The notes under the pieces were generated by a model. It saw only the letters and a program-made list of their open reading frames with translations, was not told the DNA's origin and did not search any database. From Micromonospora sp. LH3U1 (GTDB taxonomy: Bacteria > Actinomycetota > Actinomycetes > Mycobacteriales > Micromonosporaceae), in assembly GCF_028475105.1 (NCBI RefSeq), contig NZ_CP116936.1, positions 2,294,001 to 2,358,000 on the forward strand: a DNA stretch of 64,000 nt. Reading direction: 5' to 3'. Position 1 is the first letter of the stretch. Each line of letters begins with the position of its first letter. Of the stretch, positions 56,768-64,000 are shown piece after piece. The position numbers and the translations under genes are program-made.

Positions 56768-58792
56768 GTGCGCAGAGACTTTCATCGATACCTTCCCGGG
56801 CTGGCGCTGGTAGCGGCGCTGGCCCTCGGCGCGGCCGTCCCCACGGCCGCCCCGCCCTCCCCGCCCACCCCGCCGGGCATCGTGCCGGTGGCCGCCCAGG
56901 CGGCCTGCGTGACCGATCCGGCCACCCCGAAACGGCAGTTCCGGGGTATGTGGATCGCCAGCGTGGCCAACATCGACTGGCCCAGCCGCACGGGGCTCAC
57001 CCCGGCCGCCCAGCAGGCCGAGTACCGAGGCTGGCTCGACCTGGCCAAGCAGCGCCGGATGAACGCCGTCGTGGTGCAGATCCGCCCCGCCGCCGACGCG
57101 TTCTGGCCGTCGACGTACGAGCCGTGGTCGCAGTGGCTCACCGGCACCCAGGGCGGCAACCCGGGCTACGACCCGCTGGCCTTCATGGTGGCCGAGGCGC
57201 ACGCCCGCAACCTGGAATTCCATGCCTGGTTCAACCCGTACCGGGTGGCCAACCACACCGACCTGAGCAAGCTGGCGGCCAGCCACCCGGCCCGCACGAA
57301 CCCGGGTTGGGCGGTCGCCTACGGCGGTCACCTCTACTACAACCCCGGCATCCCGGCCGTCCGCGCCTTCGTGCAGAACGCCATGATGGACGCCGTCAAC
57401 CGCTACGACATCGACGCGGTCCACTGGGACGACTACTTCTACCCGTACCCGGTCAGCGGGGTGGCCTTCCCCGACCAGGCCACCTACGCCCAGTACGGCG
57501 CCGGCTTCAGCACCATCGCCGACTGGCGGCGTAACAACGTCAACCTGCTGGTCCAGGAGATGCACAACCGGATCCAGGCGGTCAAGCCGTGGGTGAAGCT
57601 CGGCGTGAGCCCGTTCGGCATCTGGCGCAACGCCGGCACCGACCCACTCGGCTCGCGCACCACCGGCCTCCAGGCGTACGACGCGATCTACGCCGACACC
57701 CGCCGCTGGGTGAAGCAGGGCTGGATCGACTACATCGCCCCGCAGATCTACTGGCAGATCGGCCACCCGTCGGCCGACTACGCGGAGCTGGTCCGCTGGT
57801 GGTCGGAGACCGTCACCGGCACCAACGTGCAGTTGCTCGTCGGCCAGGCCACCTACCGCGCCGGGGCGTCCGGGCAGGACGCCGCCTGGCAGGACCCGGC
57901 CGAACTGACCGACCATCTGACGCTCAACCGCACCTACCCCCGGATCCTCGGCGACATCCACTTCAGCGCCAAGGACGTACGCGCCGACCGCATCGGTGCC
58001 GTCTCCCGGGTGACGACCGACCACTACCGTCGGCCGGCGCTGGCACCGGCCGGGGCGGGCGGTGCCGCGCCCGCCGCGCCGAACCTCACCTCGGCGGTAC
58101 GCGGCACCGGCGGTGTGACGCTGAACTGGCAGCGTGGCGGCACCGGAAGCACCGCCGAGTACGCCGTGTACCGACTGCCCGGCGACGGCTCGGTCGACCC
58201 CTGCGACCTGGCCGACGCCCGCAACCTGCTCGGCACGGTGCGCGCCTCTGGCGGCACCGGGACGTTCACCGACGCCACCGCCGCGGCCGGCTCGACCTAC
58301 CGATACCTGGTGACCGCCCTCGACCGGCTGCACCACGAGAGCCCCGCCAGCAACGCGCGGACGGTCACCGGCACCGGCGGCACGTTCAGCGTGATCGTGG
58401 ACAACGCCACCGCCGGTGGCTTCACCGCCGCCACCACCTGGGGCACGTCGTCGTACCTCACCACCCGGTACGGGGCCAACTACCGGTTCGCCGAGCCGCA
58501 GGCCGTCAGCGACCCGGCCTGGTTCAGCGCCACACTGCCCGCCGCCGGCTCGTACCGGGTCGAGGTCTGGTACCCGGCCGACTCCGGCTACAACAGCGCC
58601 ACCCCGCACCTCGTGGCGACGGCGAACGGGACCGTGACCACCAAGGTCGACCAGCGCACCGGCGGTGGGCAGTGGCGGGAGCTGGGCACCTACGACTTCG
58701 CCGCGGGGACGCGTCAGGTCGTCGGGGTCAGCCGCTGGACCAGCACGTCGGGGTACGTCGTCGCCGACGCCATCCGGATCACCCGACTCTGA
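56768..58792 (+). CDS. Secreted GHL10 glycosyl hydrolase with Fn3 and golvesin-like domains
   Basis: 674 residues. A signal peptide (LPGLALVAALALGAAVPTAA) is followed by a glycosyl hydrolase-like 10 (DUF187) TIM barrel at about 60-420: FRGMWIASVANIDWP, VVVQIRPAADAFWPS, HAWFNPYRVAN, DAVHWDDYFYPYP, KLGVSPFGIWRN, IAPQIYWQIG. An Fn3-like module (about 435-535) and a golvesin/xly-type C-terminal domain (about 540-674; FSVIVDNATAGGF, YRVEVWYPADSGYNS) follow. The likely substrate is a wall or extracellular polysaccharide. GTG at 56768. Confidence 0.88.
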   Translation: MRRDFHRYLPGLALVAALALGAAVPTAAPPSPPTPPGIVPVAAQAACVTDPATPKRQFRGMWIASVANIDWPSRTGLTPAAQQAEYRGWLDLAKQRRMNAVVVQIRPAADAFWPSTYEPWSQWLTGTQGGNPGYDPLAFMVAEAHARNLEFHAWFNPYRVANHTDLSKLAASHPARTNPGWAVAYGGHLYYNPGIPAVRAFVQNAMMDAVNRYDIDAVHWDDYFYPYPVSGVAFPDQATYAQYGAGFSTIADWRRNNVNLLVQEMHNRIQAVKPWVKLGVSPFGIWRNAGTDPLGSRTTGLQAYDAIYADTRRWVKQGWIDYIAPQIYWQIGHPSADYAELVRWWSETVTGTNVQLLVGQATYRAGASGQDAAWQDPAELTDHLTLNRTYPRILGDIHFSAKDVRADRIGAVSRVTTDHYRRPALAPAGAGGAAPAAPNLTSAVRGTGGVTLNWQRGGTGSTAEYAVYRLPGDGSVDPCDLADARNLLGTVRASGGTGTFTDATAAAGSTYRYLVTALDRLHHESPASNARTVTGTGGTFSVIVDNATAGGFTAATTWGTSSYLTTRYGANYRFAEPQAVSDPAWFSATLPAAGSYRVEVWYPADSGYNSATPHLVATANGTVTTKVDQRTGGGQWRELGTYDFAAGTRQVVGVSRWTSTSGYVVADAIRITRL

Positions 58793-58894
58793 TCCGACCG
58801 ACATTCTGCTCGTACGGTCAGAAGCCGTGCCGGTCAGTTCGGCCGTAGGTGCCCTTCCAGGTGCCTACGGCCGAACGGCAGGCGCCGAACCTGG

Positions 58895-60784
58895 TCAGTC
58901 CCAGGATGAGCGGATCAACTCCCGCTCGGTGGCGGCGAGGTGGGCAGTCGTGGCGAGCCAGGCCCAGGCGTACCGGTCCGGGTCGGGATCGGTACGCCGA
59001 CCGAACGCATCCCGCCCGCGCCGGTCGGACTCGTCGGCGAGCGCGGCGGCCACCGTGGCGGCGGTCGTGAAGCCGGCGCGGCGCAGCGGACCCGTCAGCC
59101 CGGTGCCCTCGCCGCGGGCCGCCTCGACGACGGCGCGGCGACCGCCGGAGACGGCCAGCTCCACCAGCCGGCGAACCCGCCACAGCGGGGACTCCGCGAC
59201 CGCGTCGGCGCCGACGGCGAGGACCGGTTCGGTCATCGCGGCCGGGTCACGCGGCGGTAGGTGACCGCCCTGGATCTCGTCGTAGCCGAGGTCCGCCCGG
59301 CCGTGCCAGTCCGCGGGCAGCCGGAGCGTCGTGGCGGAACCGGGCACCGGACCGACCGCGAGCGGGCGCAGCGTGCTGGCCCGGTCCGGGTCCAGCCGGC
59401 CGACCACCCGGATCCGCAGGCCCGGCCGGGAGGCGAGCCGCCGCAGGTTGCCCACGTGGGCCAGCATCGGGTGGGAGTTGACCGGCGCCAGCCGGATCAC
59501 CGGGCCGTCCGGCACCGGCGCCCGCTCCGGTCCGGCGTCGGTCGCGGGGGCCAGTTCGCGGGCCAGCACCTGGTCGCCGACGGCACCCACGACCATCAGG
59601 TCACCGCCGACCAGCGCGGTACCGGCGCGGATCGGGTCCTCCGGGTCGTCGGCGGCGAGTTGGGCGGTCACCACCTCGGCGAGTGGGCGGGCGAACAGTT
59701 CCGCCAGCGGTCCGGTGGCCCAGTCGGTCTCGGCGAGCGGGCTGGCGCGGACCCCCTTGCCGGCGCCGAGCCGGCCGTCCGGCGAAACGGTGGTGCCGGT
59801 GATCCGCAGGCCGCCGCGGGCCAACACCGCGTGGTTGACCGCGACTGCGCCCATCTCGGTGACCGCCCGGGCGCAGTCCCGTGCCCGCTCCGGGCCACCC
59901 GGTTTCACGTCGCCGAAGGAGAGCCGCCGCCCGTCGGCGGCGACCAGGTGGGTGACCACCCCGGCGTATCCGTTCGCGCTGATCACCGGTTCCCGGCAGA
60001 CGCCGTACACCTCCAGCGTTCCGTCCGGCTGGTAGGCCCGCCGGAGGATGCCGACCAGCGCCGGGTCGGGATCGCCGGCGGCCAGCCGGCCGGCCACGTA
60101 CAGCAGGTCGTGCAGCACCTCGACCAGCTCGGCCAGCCGGTGGCCGGCCTGTCGTTCCCGGTGGGCGCGCAGGCCACGGACCGCGCGCAGCGCGGCGCTC
60201 TCGGCCCGCGGCAGGCCGGCCAGCCGGGCGCTGTGGGCGGCCCGCAGCAGTTCGGCCTGGGGAACCGCGCCGGCGGCCGGCACGCCGGCCGCGAGCACTG
60301 CGGAGGCGGCCCGCCACAGCGCACCGGCGGCGGCCCGTTGCGCCTTCGTCGGTGCCGTGTTCTGGCCGGCACGACCGGCGGCCGATCTCTCGGTTCGCCC
60401 GGTCCGGCCGGTCTTCGCGCCATCGCTGTCCGGAGCGGACGACGCGCCGACGGACGCCGGGTCGGGACGGGTGGCCGGATCGGCGACCGGGCAGGCGACC
60501 AGGACCGCGGTCCGGTGCAGACAGCGGGGTGCCAGCAGGCAGCTGCACCGCGCCTGGTGCTCTTCGGTGACCGCGCCGGTCGACCCGGGCGTGAGGGTGA
60601 CCAGGGCCTCGGCGCCGCAGTCGACCGACACGCCGCCGTCGACCCGGCCGACCGGTACCCCGGCCAGCCGTCCGACGGTGGCGTCCAGCCGCTTGTGCAG
60701 CCGGGGTGGCAGGGCGGCCACCGCCGCAGCGGCGACCTCCGGCAGCACCGGCGGCAACAGGTCGGTGGGTGTGCGGTCCGTCAA
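58895..60784 (-). CDS. SWIM zinc-finger protein
   Basis: 629 residues. The SWIM motif CxC...CxH is CSCLLAPRCLH (about residues 80-90); a long helical/beta region without recognised domains follows. SWIM proteins of this size occur beside VWA, DUF5682 and MoxR ATPase genes in actinobacteria. TTG at 60784 follows GGAGG by 6 nt and overlaps the upstream stop (TTGA), so the two genes are translationally coupled. The open frame continues far upstream in the same phase opposite real coding sequence and is not part of this gene. Role unknown. Confidence 0.75.
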   Translation of the reverse strand: MTDRTPTDLLPPVLPEVAAAAVAALPPRLHKRLDATVGRLAGVPVGRVDGGVSVDCGAEALVTLTPGSTGAVTEEHQARCSCLLAPRCLHRTAVLVACPVADPATRPDPASVGASSAPDSDGAKTGRTGRTERSAAGRAGQNTAPTKAQRAAAGALWRAASAVLAAGVPAAGAVPQAELLRAAHSARLAGLPRAESAALRAVRGLRAHRERQAGHRLAELVEVLHDLLYVAGRLAAGDPDPALVGILRRAYQPDGTLEVYGVCREPVISANGYAGVVTHLVAADGRRLSFGDVKPGGPERARDCARAVTEMGAVAVNHAVLARGGLRITGTTVSPDGRLGAGKGVRASPLAETDWATGPLAELFARPLAEVVTAQLAADDPEDPIRAGTALVGGDLMVVGAVGDQVLARELAPATDAGPERAPVPDGPVIRLAPVNSHPMLAHVGNLRRLASRPGLRIRVVGRLDPDRASTLRPLAVGPVPGSATTLRLPADWHGRADLGYDEIQGGHLPPRDPAAMTEPVLAVGADAVAESPLWRVRRLVELAVSGGRRAVVEAARGEGTGLTGPLRRAGFTTAATVAAALADESDRRGRDAFGRRTDPDPDRYAWAWLATTAHLAATERELIRSSWD

Positions 60785-63700
60785 CGTGATCCTCCGCGAA
60801 TGCGATCGCCCACCCAGCGGGCGAGTTCGAGCGGGCTGAGAGCGGCGACCGGCATCCCGGCCGCGACGAGCTGCTCGGCGACCGGTACCGAATAGCAGGG
60901 CGCGCCCCGGTCGTTCAGCGCGGCGCAGCCGAGCAGATGCACACCGGACGTGGCCAGGGTGCGGACCTCGCCGAGCAGCCCGGCCAGTGGGTAGCCCTCC
61001 TCGAAGTCGCTGACCACCGCCACGATGGTGCGGCTCGGCACGGTCACCAGCGAGCGGGCGTGGGCCAGCCCGGCGGCGATGTGCGTACCGCCGCCGACGC
61101 GCACCTCCAGCAGCAGCGACAGTGGGTCGTCGACCCGGTCGGTCAGGTCGACCACCTCGGTGGAGAAGGCGAGGAAGTGGGTGGACAGGGTCGGCACCCC
61201 GCCCAGCACGGCGGCCGTCAACGCCGACCACACCACCGACGCCTCCATCGAGCCGGACACGTCGACCACCAGCACCAGCCGCCAGTCGGCCTCCCTGCGG
61301 GTCCGGGTGTTGAAGACCGGGCGTTCCGGCACCACGACCGTCCGGCCGTCGCCGAGCCGCTGGGTGTGCTGCAGGTTCGCCCGCAGCGTACGGGCGAGGT
61401 TGATCCGGCCACCGGGACGGCGGGACGGACGCGGGTTGGTCAGCCCGGTCAGCGCCGGACGCACCTGGGTGGCCAACTGCTTGGTCAGCTCCTCGACCAG
61501 CCGCCGGACCAGTGGCCGCAGCTTGGCCAGGTGCCCCTCGGGCAGTCCGCCGGCCAGTGACAGCACCGAGGTCAGCAGCTCCATCGAGGGGCGTACCGCG
61601 GCCGGGTCGAGCTCGGCGAGCACGTCGGTACGGCCGTTCTCGGCCGCCCGGGCGATGACCTCCTCGCGTACCGAGGTGCCGAAGAGCGCCTCGAGTTCGT
61701 TGGCCCACTCGCGTGCGGTCGGGAAGGAGCCTTCCTGGCCACCACCACCGCCGGCCCCCTGGCCGAGGTCGGTGGCGCCCTCGCCCTGGCCCGCCCCGTA
61801 CAGCTCGTCCAGGGCGCGGGCGTAGCGGCGGGCGTCGGCCGGCAACCGGTCGGGTTGGCGGCCGAGCAGCAGCCGCCACCGGTCGGTGGGGGTGAGCTGG
61901 GCGGCCGGCGTGTCCAGGCCGGGTTCGGTGTCGGCCGAGCCGATCGGCGTGTCCGGGCCGGTGTCGGTGTCGGCGGAGCCGCTCGGCGTGCCCGGGATCG
62001 GTATGTGGCGGGCGATCAGGGCGGCCCGACCGGCAAGGTCGGCGGCGGTCCAGCGGGCCAGCATCTCGGGCGGGACGGACAGTGCCAGATCGAGCCGATC
62101 GCCGAGCCGGTCGGCGACGGTGTCCAGCAGCCGGTCCCGGGCCGCCGGGGTGAGCACGTCGAACCCGCCCCGCAGCGCCGGCAGCCGGTCCAGGAACTCG
62201 GTGTCGGTGAGCCGCTCGACCCGCTCCAGCAGCGGGTCCAGCGCGGCCGGGGCGGACTGCAGCAGCGGATGCGCCGCAGTGAGCAGACCCCCGAGCAGCC
62301 GGTGCAGCTGCCGCCGGGTGTCCGGTCCGGTCGCCGCGTCGATCCAGCCGGCCACCCGGGTGCCCAGGACCTCCAGGCCGGTCAGGTCGAGCAGCACCCG
62401 GGCGGCCAGGGCGGCGCCCTGGATCAGCGGCGAGCCGGCCCGGGCCAGGTGGTCGAGGGCCTCGTCCAGGCGTAGGCCGATCCGATCCTCGCCGGCGCGG
62501 ACCGCGAGGTCGACCAGCGCGGCGGCGTCGGCGGTGGCGTCGCTGCCGGCCAGGCCCGGCAGCCCGCGGACCGCCGCGTCCAGCAGCACGACGGCCAGCT
62601 CGGCGGCCCGGGCCCGGCCGTCGGCGGTGGTGCCGGGCAGATGCGCGCGGCGCAGGGCCTCCAGCAGGTCCAGGGCGGCCAGCAGCTCGGGCAGCGTGCC
62701 GGTGCCAGGCAGCACCACGGTGGCCAGCTCCAGCCGGTCGGTGACCAGCTCGGGCAGGTCGCAACGGGCGGCGTCGCGCAGCCCGGTGAGCAACTGCGCG
62801 GCGGTGGGGCCGCCGTCGGCGGCCTCCCGGCGGAACCGGTCCCGCAGGGTGCCGGTCGCGGCCAGCGCCGCGGTCACCCCGCGTACGCCGACCAGGTCCA
62901 GCCGGGCCGCCACGGACGGCGTCCAGGCCAGCTGCCAACGGGTGGTCAGGGCGGTGCCGTCGCCGGTGCCGGAGACCGCGATCGGCTCGCCGTAGCCGAC
63001 GCCGCAGGTCTGCAGGCGTTGCAGCAGGATCTCCCGCCGCCCGTCCAGCTCGGTGCGCAGCGGATCCAGCCGGACCTCGCGGGACTTCGGGCTGTCCGGG
63101 TTGGGCAGCCGCAGCGCGGTGAGTTCCGCCTCGACGGCGGGACCGAGGCCGGACCGCGGCGTACCGGGGGCGATCCGACCGCGTTCGGCACCGACCAGCA
63201 CAATCTCCAGCGCCTTGGCCAGCGCTCGGCCGCGGCCGAGCAGTTCACCCTGGCCGAGCACGGTGGTCACCGCCTCCAGCACCTCGCCCCGGCCGGGGGC
63301 AGGCAGGTCCCGCAGTCGGGCCAGGTCGCCGGACAGCCGTACCGTCTCGGCGGCCTCGCCGGTACCGGCGGTGTGACCGGCCGAGCGGAGTTCCCGGCAG
63401 AGGTCGGTGACCGCCCGTGCGGCGGCGGCCCGGATCTGTTCGGGGTCGCCGGCAGCGGTGAAGACGGACTGCTGCCAGCGCGGGTCACGGATCCCGGCCG
63501 GGTAGCCGGAGCGGGAGTCGAGCAGGTCGAACGCGTACGGCACCAGCGAGGTGATCGCCGTGCCGTCGCCCTTGGTGGCCGGACCGGGCCGGGTCGTCAC
63601 GGACCGGACCGAACCGGCCTGGGTGGCGCCGCCGGCCGTGCTGGCCGTCCGGGCGGGGCCGGCGTCGGTCGACGGGGTGGCGAGCAGGGCCGGGGCGTGG

Positions 63701-64000
63701 AAGGCGCCGATGACGGCGGCGACCCGCCGGCCGTCCGCGCCGGCCTCGGCCAGCACCCGGCGCATGTGTCGCTCGCGGGCCAGGTCCCGGGCCGGTATGC
63801 CGTCGCCGCTGGCGCTGTCGGTACGCATCGCCCAGCCGACGCCGAGGGAGGCCCGCCGGACCGCCTCCGGCGGGCAGCCCGGGGCGCGCACCTCGACCAC
63901 CCGGTCCCACAGGTCGTCGCCGTCGCGGCCGGTGCCGCTGGCGCTGAGGGCGGCGGCGTAGCCGGACCGGCGCGGGCCGCGCACCGGCTCACCGGCGTCC
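60781..64000 (-). CDS. DUF5682-like/VWA fusion protein (N-terminus outside the window)
   Basis: At least 1,070 residues, open at the right edge. The N-terminal part (LARERHMRRVLAEAG..., AAVIGAFHAPALL) matches the DUF5682 family. The C-terminal part is a von Willebrand A domain with a MIDAS motif (LVLVVDVSGSMEASV), a threonine site in GGGTHIAAGLAHA, and VAVVSDFEEGYPL. A Gly-rich linker and a segment like the start of stand-alone VWA proteins (TDRWRLLLGRQPDRLPADA) mark a junction about 330 residues before the stop-proximal VWA core. In related genomes these are separate genes, usually with a MoxR ATPase. This is a chaperone-like or conflict-system candidate; function unknown. Confidence 0.72.
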   Translation of the reverse strand, partial: DAGEPVRGPRRSGYAAALSASGTGRDGDDLWDRVVEVRAPGCPPEAVRRASLGVGWAMRTDSASGDGIPARDLARERHMRRVLAEAGADGRRVAAVIGAFHAPALLATPSTDAGPARTASTAGGATQAGSVRSVTTRPGPATKGDGTAITSLVPYAFDLLDSRSGYPAGIRDPRWQQSVFTAAGDPEQIRAAAARAVTDLCRELRSAGHTAGTGEAAETVRLSGDLARLRDLPAPGRGEVLEAVTTVLGQGELLGRGRALAKALEIVLVGAERGRIAPGTPRSGLGPAVEAELTALRLPNPDSPKSREVRLDPLRTELDGRREILLQRLQTCGVGYGEPIAVSGTGDGTALTTRWQLAWTPSVAARLDLVGVRGVTAALAATGTLRDRFRREAADGGPTAAQLLTGLRDAARCDLPELVTDRLELATVVLPGTGTLPELLAALDLLEALRRAHLPGTTADGRARAAELAVVLLDAAVRGLPGLAGSDATADAAALVDLAVRAGEDRIGLRLDEALDHLARAGSPLIQGAALAARVLLDLTGLEVLGTRVAGWIDAATGPDTRRQLHRLLGGLLTAAHPLLQSAPAALDPLLERVERLTDTEFLDRLPALRGGFDVLTPAARDRLLDTVADRLGDRLDLALSVPPEMLARWTAADLAGRAALIARHIPIPGTPSGSADTDTGPDTPIGSADTEPGLDTPAAQLTPTDRWRLLLGRQPDRLPADARRYARALDELYGAGQGEGATDLGQGAGGGGGQEGSFPTAREWANELEALFGTSVREEVIARAAENGRTDVLAELDPAAVRPSMELLTSVLSLAGGLPEGHLAKLRPLVRRLVEELTKQLATQVRPALTGLTNPRPSRRPGGRINLARTLRANLQHTQRLGDGRTVVVPERPVFNTRTRREADWRLVLVVDVSGSMEASVVWSALTAAVLGGVPTLSTHFLAFSTEVVDLTDRVDDPLSLLLEVRVGGGTHIAAGLAHARSLVTVPSRTIVAVVSDFEEGYPLAGLLGEVRTLATSGVHLLGCAALNDRGAPCYSVPVAEQLVAAGMPVAALSPLELARWVGDRIRGGSR

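Noticed and set aside
60785..62938. Upstream extension of the SWIM gene frame to 1347 codons
   Set aside because: This part lies inside the VWA/DUF5682 gene in another phase; TTG 60784 with GGAGG is the supported start.

Overview
The window is high-GC actinobacterial DNA. GTG and TTG starts are frequent, ATGA/GTGA/TTGA stop-start overlaps are common, and leaderless promoters look likely. The gene set (a second type II topoisomerase pair, a DinB/mycothiol-type protein, a deazaflavin-type oxidoreductase, a c-di-AMP riboswitch before a cell-wall-type peptidase) fits the Micromonosporaceae. Micromonospora or a close relative is the best guess; that genus call is inference. No rRNA, tRNA, insertion sequence, prophage or CRISPR array was seen.

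Layout. 1-10.2 kb holds mostly housekeeping or accessory genes: a DinB-family tail, a zinc alcohol dehydrogenase, an SCP2 protein coupled to a glycogen-debranching-type glycosidase, a second DinB protein, DUF72, small hypotheticals, an alpha/beta hydrolase, a secreted SGNH hydrolase and a membrane protein. 10.6-15.2 kb encodes a topoisomerase IV-like pair (ParE/ParC). After it come a 21-bp minisatellite and two unrelated intergenic inverted repeats, then an AlkB-like dioxygenase.

16.2-30.9 kb is a surface-glycan island with all six enzyme types of CMP-pseudaminic acid synthesis (PseB, C, H, G, I, F). It also carries a WbdD-like methyltransferase/kinase-like/coiled-coil protein, an unknown protein, a GT-C membrane transferase and a GT2 transferase. 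Inserted between pseH and pseI is a four-gene cassette: acyl carrier protein, AMP-forming ligase, SDR reductase and a phosphopantetheinyl-transferase-like protein. It looks like a dedicated acyl-supply module and is the most novel feature here.

31.1-37.4 kb has an acyltransferase behind a 12-codon leader, small secreted or anchored proteins, a ydaO-type c-di-AMP riboswitch before an apparently frameshifted C39-type peptidase, a secreted EEP phosphodiesterase and a hydrolase. 37.4-47.5 kb is a wall-teichoic-acid locus: two TagB/F-like polymerases with N-terminal membrane domains, a fused TarI/TarJ-type CDP-ribitol synthase, the TagG/TagH exporter, a TetR regulator and a large membrane protein. 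Together the two loci suggest a ribitol-phosphate polymer plus a pseudaminic-acid-containing glycan, both made in the cytoplasm and exported to the wall.

47.5-64 kb carries DUF952, a two-component system next to a TAXI-type binding lipoprotein, a deazaflavin-type oxidoreductase, YaaA, a second GT-C protein, an App1-like phosphatase and a secreted GHL10 glycosyl hydrolase. It ends in a SWIM zinc-finger gene coupled to a protein joining DUF5682-like and VWA regions, which runs off the right edge.
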